A DNA stretch of 64,000 nucleotides, taken from the NCBI RefSeq assembly GCF_039522665.1, contig NZ_BAAADV010000001.1, positions 930,001-994,000 on the forward strand, given 5' to 3'. The translations under genes and the position numbers were made by a program. The stretch comes from Natronoarchaeum mannanilyticum (GTDB taxonomy: Archaea; Halobacteriota; Halobacteria; Halobacteriales; Natronoarchaeaceae). This document shows positions 37,812-46,008 of the stretch, one piece after another. Numbering within the stretch: position 1 is the first letter of the stretch; every line of letters begins with the position of its first letter. Below the pieces are notes generated by a model. It searched no databases. It was not told the origin of the DNA and saw nothing but the letters and a program-made list of their open reading frames with translations.

Positions 37812-40046
37812 TTAGCCCACCTGGCGCTCTACCTCGGCGTCGGTGATCTCGAAGCGGGCGCCGCCATCACTTCCGTCGGTCGCGGTGATGTCCCACCCGT
37901 GAGCGACCGCGAGCTGTTTCACGCTCGCCAATCCGAACCCGTGGCTGCCCTCGCGCGTCGAGTACCCCGCCTCGAACACGCGGTTTCGGTCGTCGATAGG
38001 AATCCCCGGGCCGTCGTCCTCGACGTAGAACCCGTCCGCGAGCGCGCCGGCCGTCACCGTCACCTCGGCCCCGGCGTGCTCGAGCGCGTTCGCGAACAGG
38101 TTCTCGACCAGTCGCTTGAGCGCCTCGGCGTCGGCGCGGATCGAGCCGTCGGTCTCGATCCGCAAGGTCGCGTCGCCCGTCTCCAGGGTCTCCCAGACCG
38201 ACCGCAGACAGTCCCCGAGCCCGACCGCCGTCGGCTCGTCGACGAGCTCCCCTTTCCGCATCGCGCTCGAGAGGTTGTCGACGAGCTCTTCGAGGCGATC
38301 GAGCGCTGCCGTCGCCTGGTCGAGATGGTCCGTGTCGCCCGTTTCCCGGGCCAGTTGGAGCCGCCCGCGAACCGTGGTCAGCGGCGTCCGGAAGTCGTGG
38401 GACAGCACGCCGCCGAAGTGCTCGAACTGCGCCAGCTGCCGGTCGAGCTGGCGCTCCAGGCGTTTCCGGTCGGTGACGTCCTGCTGGAACCCCACGTAGT
38501 TAGTCACGTCGCCGGCGTCGTCCCGGATCGGCGTGATCGACACGCGGTTCCAGAACTCGGTGCCGTCCTTCCGGTAGTTCCGTAGTTCGACGGTCGTCCC
38601 CGCCCCGGCCTCGATGGCGGCGGCCAGTTCGCGGACCGGTTCCGGTCGGGTCGCCTCGCCCTGCAGAAACCGACAGTTGTGCCCGAGGATCTCCTCCCGC
38701 GAGTAGCCGGTCAGCCTGACGAACGCCTCGTTGGCGTAGACGAGCGGGACGTCATCCGACGGCGGCCCGCTGATCGTTATCCCGACGGGCACCTCGTCGA
38801 TCGCCCGTTCGAGGAGCCGATCGTCGATACCGTCGTCCGCAGCGAGGACGTCGCCATCGTCGGCGCCTCGGCGGCGCCGGTCGGTCAGGTCGCGCGTGAC
38901 TTTCAGGAACCCCTGATGGCAGCCGTTGTCGTCGCAAACGGCGGTAATCACGACGTTCGCCCAGAACGTCGAGCCGTCCTTGCGGACCCGCCAGCCTTCG
39001 TCCTCGACCGATCCCTCTTCGCGCGCGGTCGCCAGGAGCTCCTCGGGATACCCCTGTTCGGCCTTCGCGTCGGGATAGAACGTCGAGAGGTGTTCGCCGA
39101 CTATTTCGTCCGCACTGTACCCCTTCAGCCGTTCGGCGCCGCGGTTCCAGCTGGTGACTCGGCCCTCCGTGTCGAGCGCGAAGATGGCGTACTCCTCGAC
39201 CGCGTCGACGAACTGCTCGAAGTGTCGACGCTGGCGTTCGAGCGTCCGCTCCATCGCCTTCGCCTCGCTGACGTCCTGGATGAAACACAGCAGCGTCCCC
39301 TCGCTGCAGTACGCGAGCGCGTGACTGACGATTAACTCGGTGCCGTCCTTTCGGCGGTGGACGCTCTCGCCGGTCCACTTGCCGTCGGCGGGGACCGACG
39401 GCAGGATCTCGTCGTACACCTGCTCGACGCCGTCGTCGGGGTACAGCACCTTCCAGTGTTCGCCGATCAGCTCCTCGCGGTCGTAGCCGTACGCGTCGGC
39501 GTACGCCGGGTTGACGTAGAGGAATTTCCCGTCCTCGTCCAGAAACGAGATGCCCTCCCGCGCCGTCTCGATCGCCTGGAATCCCCGCTCGACTTCTCTG
39601 GTGGCGCGATGCTGCTCGACGGCGTTGCGGACCCGGTTCGCCAGCACCGCGTACTGGTCAGTGCCGCCGCCCTTCTGCAGGTAGTCGGTGACGCCCGCCG
39701 AGATCGCCTCGCTGGCGATCTCCTCGCTTCCCTTGCCGGTGTAGAGGATGAAGGGGAGCTCCGGGTGCTCCTCGCGAACGGCGTCGAGAAACTCTAGGCC
39801 GTCCGTGCGAGGCAGGTCGTAGTCGCTGACGACGCAGTCGACGTCGGCGCGCCCGAGCCGCTCGATCCCGTCCACCGCGCTGGTCTCGGTGAGCACCTCC
39901 ATCGAATCGCTCTCCCGCTCGAGATAGGTCGCAACGAGGTCGGCGAACCCGGGATCGTCGTCGACGTGGAGGACGGTGAGCGCGTCCGGAGCGGTCAGGC
40001 GCTCTATACTGGCCTGAGGCGAGTGATCGGCCGAAAACGACGCCAT
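37812..40046 (-). CDS. REC-PAS-PAS-LOV-histidine kinase
   Basis: The 744-aa cytoplasmic sensor kinase has a receiver domain (residues about 23-140; phospho-acceptor Asp75 in VVSDYDLP, Lys in YLQKGG), two PAS domains (about 150-265 and 275-390) and a third PAS (about 405-520) that is a LOV domain: GHNCRFLQG contains the flavin-binding Cys458, and VELRNYRKDGTEFWNRVSITPI is typical. The dimerisation helix LSHDFRTPLTTVRG carries the phospho-His550, and the ATPase has ENLFANALEHAG, DDGPGIP and GFGLASVK. It should therefore respond to blue light. The ATG at 40046 lies about 24 nt after the ATTATTATT box; the longer frame uses TTG. It is not next to a separate response regulator. Confidence 0.9.
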   Translation of the reverse strand: MASFSADHSPQASIERLTAPDALTVLHVDDDPGFADLVATYLERESDSMEVLTETSAVDGIERLGRADVDCVVSDYDLPRTDGLEFLDAVREEHPELPFILYTGKGSEEIASEAISAGVTDYLQKGGGTDQYAVLANRVRNAVEQHRATREVERGFQAIETAREGISFLDEDGKFLYVNPAYADAYGYDREELIGEHWKVLYPDDGVEQVYDEILPSVPADGKWTGESVHRRKDGTELIVSHALAYCSEGTLLCFIQDVSEAKAMERTLERQRRHFEQFVDAVEEYAIFALDTEGRVTSWNRGAERLKGYSADEIVGEHLSTFYPDAKAEQGYPEELLATAREEGSVEDEGWRVRKDGSTFWANVVITAVCDDNGCHQGFLKVTRDLTDRRRRGADDGDVLAADDGIDDRLLERAIDEVPVGITISGPPSDDVPLVYANEAFVRLTGYSREEILGHNCRFLQGEATRPEPVRELAAAIEAGAGTTVELRNYRKDGTEFWNRVSITPIRDDAGDVTNYVGFQQDVTDRKRLERQLDRQLAQFEHFGGVLSHDFRTPLTTVRGRLQLARETGDTDHLDQATAALDRLEELVDNLSSAMRKGELVDEPTAVGLGDCLRSVWETLETGDATLRIETDGSIRADAEALKRLVENLFANALEHAGAEVTVTAGALADGFYVEDDGPGIPIDDRNRVFEAGYSTREGSHGFGLASVKQLAVAHGWDITATDGSDGGARFEITDAEVERQVG

Positions 40047-40387
40047 AGCCAATTCCTAGGAACTTCACAATAATAATTATTTATAATGCGTCACGGTTGT
40101 GAGGACATGGAAACAAGATCATGACGGCCGTTCGCCGCACGGCGACGACACCGCTCGACCCCGCCTCGACCCGGCGATGAAACGCCTCGCTAGGCGGGGG
40201 TGCTCAGAGGAGTGCCGCCTCCCGGTCACGAGGAGGCGAGCAGATGAACTGCTCGCTGAGTTCGCCGCAAAAGTATGCCGCCTCCCGGATTTGAACCGGA
40301 GGAAGACTCACTTCGTTCGTCTTCCAGGGCTCAGATCCAGTCGGCGTCGTTTCTTCGGCTACTCACTTCGTTCGTAGCCTCAGAATA
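40047..40387. other. Gene-free region between sensor kinase and tRNA-Phe
   Basis: About 340 nt contain no credible gene. The first part (40055-40090) is very AT-rich and holds the promoter of the kinase. The remainder has partial copies of the tRNA-Phe 3' end (40213-40225 and 40274-40299) and two hairpins with the loop TCACTTCGTTC (40301-40325 and 40357-40379), of the same kind as those at 11211-11235. Confidence 0.7.
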
Positions 40388-40411
40388 TGCCGCCTCCCGG
40401 ATTTGAACCGG
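40213..40411. repeat. Partial copies of tRNA-Phe 3' end
   Basis: The 26 bp of the tRNA-Phe 3' end (acceptor and T arm, 40386-40411) are repeated exactly at 40274-40299, and the first 13 bp again at 40213-40225. Direct repeats of a tRNA 3' end next to the gene are typical remnants of tyrosine-integrase insertion, but no integrase is in the window. Confidence 0.6.
40301..40325. repeat. Hairpin GGAAGAC-TCACTTCGTTC-GTCTTCC
   Basis: A 7-bp stem with an 11-nt loop. The stem is identical to the hairpin at 11211-11235, and the loop differs only in a few bases. A second, related hairpin (GGCTAC/GTAGCC) lies at 40357-40379. Confidence 0.6.
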
Positions 40412-40461
40412 GGACAGCTCGATCTTCAGTCGAGTGCTCTCCCAGTCTGAGCTAAGGCGGC
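40388..40461 (-). tRNA. tRNA-Phe (GAA)
   Basis: The 74-nt sequence on the minus strand folds as a complete cloverleaf: acceptor GCCGCCT paired with AGGCGGC, D stem GCTC/GAGC, anticodon stem CTCGA/TCGAG with loop CTGAAGA (anticodon GAA), and T stem CCCGG/CCGGG with loop TTCAAAT. The discriminator is A at 40388, and no CCA is encoded. No intron is present. The partial copies of its 3' end lie downstream of the gene. Confidence 0.97.
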
Positions 40462-40598
40462 GCGCCGCGTGGCGTACTCCCTACTCGGTCGATGGGAGAA
40501 AAAAGGATTTCGATACGGAGCCGACGCCGTACCGTGGTACGGCGCCGCATCCGACCCGGCAGTCAGGCTTTTGACGCCAAAGCTCGTCAGCACAGCAC

Positions 40599-40706
40599 AT
40601 GGGCGATCCCGCCTGTCATCTCGTGATCTGCGAGGAGTGCGACGCGACGGCACACAGGCAGGACGACCAGTGCCCCGAGTGCGGCGCGGACCTCGACGAG
40701 CAGTAG
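40599..40706 (+). CDS. 35-aa zinc-ribbon micro-protein
   Basis: This short frame encodes 35 residues with the pattern MGDPACHLVICEECDATAH, then QCPECGADLDEQ. The two CxxC pairs (Cys11/Cys14 and Cys25/Cys28) spaced by ten residues form a plausible complete zinc ribbon. The acidic end fits the proteome. Its TAG stop directly abuts the stop of the convergent HTH_10 gene. A T-rich box (CTTTTGAC, about 40569) lies about 25-30 nt upstream of the ATG. Short zinc-finger micro-proteins are common in haloarchaea; the role is unknown. Confidence 0.65.
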   Translation: MGDPACHLVICEECDATAHRQDDQCPECGADLDEQ

Positions 40707-42389
40707 TCAGTCGTCGCCCGCGCCCTCGGGCGCTTCGTCGTCGCGCGCCTCGTCGAGCAGGACGTCGCCGATCTTGCGCTCGGCGTTGCGGATGTGCTGG
40801 GAGAACGTCGCCGGCGCGACGCCGAGCGTCTCGGCGATCTCCTCGCCGCTGTTCTCGCGGGGCCACTCGAAAAAGCCCGAGAAGTACGCGGCTTCCAGCG
40901 CGGTGCGTTGCTTCTCGGTGAGTTCCTCGAACACGCGGCTGCGGAACTCGCCGGTCGTCACGGCGTCCTGCTCGGTCGTGCGCTGGGCGACGAGTTCGGC
41001 GTCGGCGTACCGCTCCCGGACGGCCTCGAGGATCGACCGGACGTCGGCGTCCGGCGGCAGCTCGACCGTCGCGCGGAACTCGCCGTCCCGGACGGTCCCG
41101 GATCGGACGCGGCCGCCGAACGCCGCGACCGTGCTCGTCAGCGGCGGATCGGACTGGGCGACCTCGAACTGGTGTTCGGTCTCCGTTTCCTCGGCGCCGA
41201 GGTGCGAGACGCGCTCGACGCTGTCGACCTGCGCTGCGAGGTCGCGGACCGCGTCGGGGGGGATCCCCTCGACCGTGAGATACTGGACGTACTCGTCCTC
41301 GCCGGCGGGCAGCGTGCGATCGACGCGGATCGAGCAGTCCCGCTCCTCGGTCGCGGCGACCAGCGGCGACTCGAGTTCGGGAATCCGGAACTCCAGTTCC
41401 GTCAGCACGTCGCCCATCAGCGTCTTCTTGCGCTGGACGGCGTTGAACGCGTGGCCCAGCACGTCGCCGAGGGCGTCGAGAATCTCGCTCTCGCGGCCGC
41501 CGAACGCGTTCGTTCGCTCGGAGTAGACGGTCAGCACGCCGTACACAGACCCGCGGTGGGTGATCGGGATCGACGCCGCCGACCGGAAGCCCCGTTCGAG
41601 GGTGGTTTCGCGCCACGGCTCGAAGGACTCGGCGGTCGCGATATCGCCGACGATCTGGGGCTCGCTGGTGCGAACGGCCGTCCCCGCCGGCCCTTTCCCG
41701 GTGTCGGACTCGTCGGCAGTGATCGTCACGTCCTCGAGATATCCCTCCTCGCCGCCGGCCGAAGCCGACGGCGTGATCGCACGCGTACCCCGATCGACGT
41801 CGCCGATCCACGCGAACGCGTAGGAGTCCGACTCGACGAGCCGCTCGCAGACCCGGCGTTCCATCTCCTCGCGCGTCGGCGTCTCGATCACCGACACCGC
41901 GACGTCCTCGAGCACGCGGTGGAGCCGGTTGATCGCCGCGAGCCGCTCGCGCTGGCGCTCCAGCGCCGTCTCGGTCCGGTGTTTCTCGACGCCGTTTATG
42001 ACTCGGTTCGCGAGTACGGCCGGCTGTTCCTCGCCCAGCGACACCGGGACGTAGTCGGTGACGCCCGCCGAGATCGCCTCGCTGGCGAGCTCCTCGCTGC
42101 CCTCGCTCGCGTAGAGGAACACCGGGATCGACGGGTGAGAGTCCCGGATCGCGTACAGCACGGAGACCCCGTCGGTGTCCGGCAGCGCCTCCGCGCAGAC
42201 GACGCAGTCGACGTCGCGCTCGCCGACGATCGATCGGGCGCGTTCGCCGCTGGTCGCCGTCGTCACCGCGAACGCGGGCTGGGCGCCCCGGAGCTCGTCC
42301 GCCGTCGACTCGACGTGCTCGGCGGGTCCGACGAGCAACACCCGCGGCCGCTCGCCGTCGGTGACGGACTGAACCGTGACGGTGTCCAT
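40707..42389 (-). CDS. Bat-like transcriptional regulator with pseudo-receiver, GAF and HTH_10 domains
   Basis: The 560-aa regulator has an N-terminal receiver-like domain (residues about 15-135) in which the phospho-acceptor site reads DCVVCAEALP, so Asp is replaced by Ala66, and the acidic pocket is VLLVGPAEH. A GAF domain (about 155-300), a Bat-type linker domain (about 335-490) and the C-terminal HTH_10 DNA-binding domain (about 495-545, LTEKQRTALEAAYFSGFFEWPRENS) follow. Proteins of this type control gas vesicle, bacteriorhodopsin and other stress genes. It may sense through GAF instead of phosphorylation. It is on the same strand as the LOV kinase but separated by the tRNA gene. Confidence 0.88.
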   Translation of the reverse strand: MDTVTVQSVTDGERPRVLLVGPAEHVESTADELRGAQPAFAVTTATSGERARSIVGERDVDCVVCAEALPDTDGVSVLYAIRDSHPSIPVFLYASEGSEELASEAISAGVTDYVPVSLGEEQPAVLANRVINGVEKHRTETALERQRERLAAINRLHRVLEDVAVSVIETPTREEMERRVCERLVESDSYAFAWIGDVDRGTRAITPSASAGGEEGYLEDVTITADESDTGKGPAGTAVRTSEPQIVGDIATAESFEPWRETTLERGFRSAASIPITHRGSVYGVLTVYSERTNAFGGRESEILDALGDVLGHAFNAVQRKKTLMGDVLTELEFRIPELESPLVAATEERDCSIRVDRTLPAGEDEYVQYLTVEGIPPDAVRDLAAQVDSVERVSHLGAEETETEHQFEVAQSDPPLTSTVAAFGGRVRSGTVRDGEFRATVELPPDADVRSILEAVRERYADAELVAQRTTEQDAVTTGEFRSRVFEELTEKQRTALEAAYFSGFFEWPRENSGEEIAETLGVAPATFSQHIRNAERKIGDVLLDEARDDEAPEGAGDD

Positions 42390-42512
42390 TACGATCCGTT
42401 ACGAGAACCGAAACAAAAGGCGTTACCTACCACTCGAATTCACCGAGATTTCTGCATAGTTGCGTGACAGCTTGAGTGTCTGTAACGTCGTCTCGAACGG
42501 CGCCGGACCGGC

Positions 42513-43370
42513 TCAGCGATCGATCGCTCGAAGTCCGAGGATCTCGCGCGCCTGCGCCGGAGTGGCGACCTCCCGGCCGAGCGTCTCGGCGACGCGGACG
42601 ACCCGCTCGACGAGCTGGGCGTTGCTCTCGGCGAGCTCGCCCCGCTCGTAGTAGACGTTGTCCTCCAGCCCGACGCGGACGTGCCCGCCCAGCAAGATCC
42701 CGAGCGTCGCGAAGGGTAGCTGGTGGCGGCCGAATCCGAGCGTGTTGAACAGCGCTCCCTCGGGGAGGTCCTCGACGGCGTTCAGCAGGTTTCGGGGGCG
42801 CGGCCGCGTCAGCGTCCCGCCGCCGAAGATCAGCGTCGCGTACACCGGATCGGCGAGGTCGCGCCGTTCGAGCAGGCCGTGGACCTCGTTGCGGTGGCCG
42901 TCGTTGAACACCTCCAGTTCTGGCTTGATGCCCCGCGCCCGCATCTCCTCGTGGAGCGCGTCGACCGTCGCCCGCGTGTTCTCGCTGGTCAGGCGGTCGT
43001 ACCGGTTCAGCGGCCCCATGTCGAGCGACGCCATCTCGGGCGGCGGATCGGTCCGGAGGGGCTGGTGGCGCTCGGCGGCCGGCGCGCCGGTCCCGCCGGT
43101 CGAGTGCTGGATCACCACGTCGTCGGCGTGGCGCCGCACCGCGTCGTCGATCTCCTGAAAGCGCTCGGCGGCAAAGGAGCGCTCGCCGTTGGGCCGCCGC
43201 GCGTGGAGGTGGACGACCGCGGCGCCGGCGTCCTCGGCGGCCGCGGCGGCCCGGCCGATCTCCTCGGGCGTCTCGGGAAGGTTGGGATTCGCCTCCTTCC
43301 CGTGGACGCCGCCGGTCAGCGCCGCGGTGACGATCAGGGGCTCGCCCGCGAGAAAGTCCTCGTAGCTCAC
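42513..43370 (-). CDS. BKACE family enzyme (3-keto-5-aminohexanoate cleavage-type)
   Basis: The 285-aa enzyme belongs to the beta-keto acid cleavage enzyme family, which condenses a beta-keto acid with acetyl-CoA and cleaves it to acetoacetate and a CoA ester. The family start IVTAALTGGVHGK, the zinc-binding pair in VVHLHARRPNGE, and GRHQLPFATLGILLGGHVRVGLEDNVYYERG near the C-terminus are all visible. Its real substrate varies within the family. The start is GTG 43370 (VSYEDFLAGEPLIV), which overlaps the stop of the gene upstream by 4 nt, so the two are coupled. Confidence 0.88.
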   Translation of the reverse strand: MSYEDFLAGEPLIVTAALTGGVHGKEANPNLPETPEEIGRAAAAAEDAGAAVVHLHARRPNGERSFAAERFQEIDDAVRRHADDVVIQHSTGGTGAPAAERHQPLRTDPPPEMASLDMGPLNRYDRLTSENTRATVDALHEEMRARGIKPELEVFNDGHRNEVHGLLERRDLADPVYATLIFGGGTLTRPRPRNLLNAVEDLPEGALFNTLGFGRHQLPFATLGILLGGHVRVGLEDNVYYERGELAESNAQLVERVVRVAETLGREVATPAQAREILGLRAIDR

Positions 43371-43627
43371 TGGTCGGACACCTCGTTTCCGGTGGTGTCT
43401 TCGGTATCTCGTGCGCCGGCCGCATCGGCATCGCCGCCGTCTCCGACCTCGTCGGCGTGCTCGCGGTAGATCTCGCAGTGCTCGGCGTGCTCGAGGTCGT
43501 ACCGGTCGTTGCAGATGTCGGCGCGCATCGGCTGGACGAACCGCTCGACGGCGCCGCAGTACGCGCGAGCCTCGTCGAACTGCAGGTCGCCCGACTCGCG
43601 GCGGTACTCCAGAAACGGGCAGGTCAT
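43367..43627 (-). CDS. Small Cys-containing protein coupled to BKACE gene
   Basis: The 86-aa product starts MTCPFLEYRRESGDL and has Cys3, Cys24, Cys39 and Cys50 in a helical, acidic N-terminal half (ARAYCGAVERF, DICNDRYDLEHAEHCEIY), a likely Fe-S or zinc site, followed by a low-complexity tail of Asp, Ala and Thr. The GTGA overlap (43367-43370) links its translation to the BKACE gene. I do not know its function; an electron-transfer or metal-supply role for the partner enzyme is a guess. Confidence 0.75.
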   Translation of the reverse strand: MTCPFLEYRRESGDLQFDEARAYCGAVERFVQPMRADICNDRYDLEHAEHCEIYREHADEVGDGGDADAAGARDTEDTTGNEVSDQ

Positions 43628-43755
43628 ACCGAACCGTGGTCGTGTGCGTAGTTAACGATTGGCCGACGTCGCCGTCGGCCGGTGACGTCGGCGTAACCTG
43701 GTTGCGCCCCCGTCCGCAAAGCCATACCAACGTGGAGGCCCTACGGTGTGGCACT

Positions 43756-44721
43756 ATGGCACCGCCGACTTCGGGACTCCACCACGTGACCGCGATCGCG
43801 GGCGACCCCCAGCGCAACGCCGACTTCTACGTCGGCACGCTCGGCCTGCGCTTTATCAAGCGCACGGTCAACCACGACGACACCGGCACCTACCACTTCT
43901 ACTTCGGCGACGAGCGCGGGTCGCCGGGGACGAACATCACCTTCTTCCCCTGGACCGAAGGGGGCCGGCCCGGCGAGTTCGGCGCCGGACAGACCCGGGA
44001 CACCGCGTACGCGATCCCGCCCGAGTCGGTCGACTTCTGGGTCGATCGGCTCGAATCGCGGGACGTCGACGTCGAGCGGGGCGAGCGCTTCGGCGAGACG
44101 GTGCTCCGCTTCGAGGACCCCGACGGGATCGGTCTCGAACTCGTCGCAACCGACCTGGCCGACGAGGCCGACGTCGACCTGTGGGACGACGGCCCCGTTC
44201 CGGTCGACCACCAGCTCCGCGGATTCCACGCCGTGACGCTCGCCGTCGAGGAGTTCGACCCCACCGCGTCGGTGCTGACCGACGTGCTGGGCTACGAACT
44301 GGAGGAAGAATCCGACGGCCGCCGCCGCTACCGCGCCGCGGAGGGCGGCCCCGGATCAGCTGTCGACCTCGTCGAGACCGACGCCGGGCGGGGCCGGATG
44401 GGCGTCGGGACGGTCCACCACGTCGCCTTCATGGCGGAAGACGAGGACGAACAGCAGCGCTACCGCGAGGCGTTCGCCGATCAAGGACTGCGCGCGACCG
44501 ATATCGTCGACCGCAAGTACTTCCGGTCGATCTACTGCCGCGAGCCCGGCGGCATCCTCTTCGAGGTCGCGACGAACGGGCCCGGGTTCGCGGTCGACGA
44601 GGACGTGGAAGACCTTGGCTCCTCGCTGGTGCTCCCCGAGTGGCTCGAAGACGAGCGCGAGTCGATCGAGGCCCAGCTGCCCGAGTTCGATACCCCCTCG
44701 TTCGAGAGCGGGAGCGAGTGA
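43756..44721 (+). CDS. Ring-cleaving dioxygenase of the VOC superfamily
   Basis: The 321-aa protein has two vicinal-oxygen-chelate modules: the first starts GLHHVTAIAGDPQRNADFY and the second HQLRGFHAVTLAVEEFDP, with later VHHVAFMAEDEDEQQR and GGILFEVATNGPGF. His and Glu from these segments should form the metal site of a dioxygenase that opens hydroquinone-like rings. It resembles MhqO/PcpA-type enzymes. The ATG at 43756 starts the domain; the longer frame before it is Arg-rich shadow. It is followed within 1-2 nt by the alcohol dehydrogenase gene. Confidence 0.85.
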   Translation: MAPPTSGLHHVTAIAGDPQRNADFYVGTLGLRFIKRTVNHDDTGTYHFYFGDERGSPGTNITFFPWTEGGRPGEFGAGQTRDTAYAIPPESVDFWVDRLESRDVDVERGERFGETVLRFEDPDGIGLELVATDLADEADVDLWDDGPVPVDHQLRGFHAVTLAVEEFDPTASVLTDVLGYELEEESDGRRRYRAAEGGPGSAVDLVETDAGRGRMGVGTVHHVAFMAEDEDEQQRYREAFADQGLRATDIVDRKYFRSIYCREPGGILFEVATNGPGFAVDEDVEDLGSSLVLPEWLEDERESIEAQLPEFDTPSFESGSE

Positions 44722-44722
44722 T

Positions 44723-45973
44723 ATGAGCCCGCACGACGCCAACCCAAACTCCCGAGACGGCGTCCGGTTCGAGTACGATCCCGGCGTCGTCAGGTTCCGC
44801 ACGGGCGCCGCCGCCGACCTCGCGGACGAACTCCAGAAACACGGACTGGAGCGGGCGCTCGTGGTCTGTGGATCGACCGTCGGAAGCACCTCCGCGGTGA
44901 TCGACCCAGTCACCGAGGGACTCGGCGACCGGCTCGCCGGCGTGTTCGACGAGACGACGCCCGAGAAACGCCTCGACACCGCGTACGACGGCCTCGACGC
45001 CGCCCGAAAGCACGACGCCGACGCGCTGGTCGCGCTGGGCGGCGGGAGCAGCCTCGACGTGGCGAAAATGATCAGCGTGCTCTCGGCGGACGACCGCGAC
45101 CCAGAGGCGGTGGGAGCCGAACTCGCCGACACCGGCTCGATCTCCGTGCCGGAGGGCTCGCTGCTGCCCGTCGTCGCCGTTCCGACGACGCTCGCGGGCG
45201 CCGACCTCTCCGCGGTGGCCGGCGTGACGGCGTCGCCTGGCTCCGATCTCGTCGACGAGAGCGCGGTTCCGGCCGGCACCGACGCCGTGGGCGGGGGCGT
45301 CTCCGACCCGCGTCTGATGCCGACCGCGACCGTCTACGATCCCGAGCTGTTCGCCACGACGCCCGAACGGATCCTCGCGGCCTCGGCGATGAACGGGTTC
45401 GACAAGGGGATCGAGACGCTGTACGCCCGGAACGCGACGCCGGTCACCGACGCCACGGCGGCCCGCGGGCTGGGGCTGCTCGCGGACGGGCTCCGGAAGT
45501 TCGGCGCGGAGGAGGAGGCGACTGCGGAGACGCTGGAGCCGGTCGTCGAAGGGATCTGGCTCGTCCAGTACGGCATCTCGCGGCCCGACGGGACGACGCT
45601 CTCGATGATCCACGCGTTCGGCCACGGGCTGACCCGCACCTACGACGTCCAGCAGGGCGCGGCCCACGCCGTCGTCGCGCCCCACGTCCTCCGGTACCTG
45701 TTCGAGCGCGTCGACGCCCGGCGCGACCTGCTCGCCGAGGCCCTGGGCGAACCGGGGGCGGCCGATCCCGCCGAGGCGGTGATCGACGCCGTCGCCGAGG
45801 TGCGCGACGCGCTGGGGCTGCCGTCGCGACTCCGCGACGTCGACGGCCCCGACCCCGAGGCGTTCCCGCAGGTCGCCGAGGCGATCGTCGGGGACTCGTT
45901 CGTCGCGAACGCGCCGCAAGGGCTCGACGTTCGGGCAGAAGAGATCGAAGCCGTGCTGCGCGACGCGTACTGA
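44723..45973 (+). CDS. Iron-containing alcohol dehydrogenase family protein
   Basis: The 416-aa protein has the family's nucleotide-binding GGGSSLDVAKMISVL (about residues 110-125), the metal-site stretch SMIHAFGHGLTRTYDVQQGAAHAVVAPH near residue 300 and NGFDKGIETLYARNA. Metal ligands should be an Asp and three His. Reduction of maleylacetate-like ring-fission products is possible because the gene directly follows a ring-cleaving dioxygenase by 1 nt, but a general alcohol dehydrogenase cannot be excluded. ATG 44723 begins the acidic N-terminus MSPHDANPN. Confidence 0.85.
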   Translation: MSPHDANPNSRDGVRFEYDPGVVRFRTGAAADLADELQKHGLERALVVCGSTVGSTSAVIDPVTEGLGDRLAGVFDETTPEKRLDTAYDGLDAARKHDADALVALGGGSSLDVAKMISVLSADDRDPEAVGAELADTGSISVPEGSLLPVVAVPTTLAGADLSAVAGVTASPGSDLVDESAVPAGTDAVGGGVSDPRLMPTATVYDPELFATTPERILAASAMNGFDKGIETLYARNATPVTDATAARGLGLLADGLRKFGAEEEATAETLEPVVEGIWLVQYGISRPDGTTLSMIHAFGHGLTRTYDVQQGAAHAVVAPHVLRYLFERVDARRDLLAEALGEPGAADPAEAVIDAVAEVRDALGLPSRLRDVDGPDPEAFPQVAEAIVGDSFVANAPQGLDVRAEEIEAVLRDAY

Positions 45974-46008
45974 GCGGCGTCCGCGCAGCTGCGCCGCGGC
46001 GCCGCGTC

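Noticed and set aside
40213-40299. A second tRNA gene
   Set aside because: Only the acceptor/T-arm sequence is present; there is no D arm or anticodon arm.
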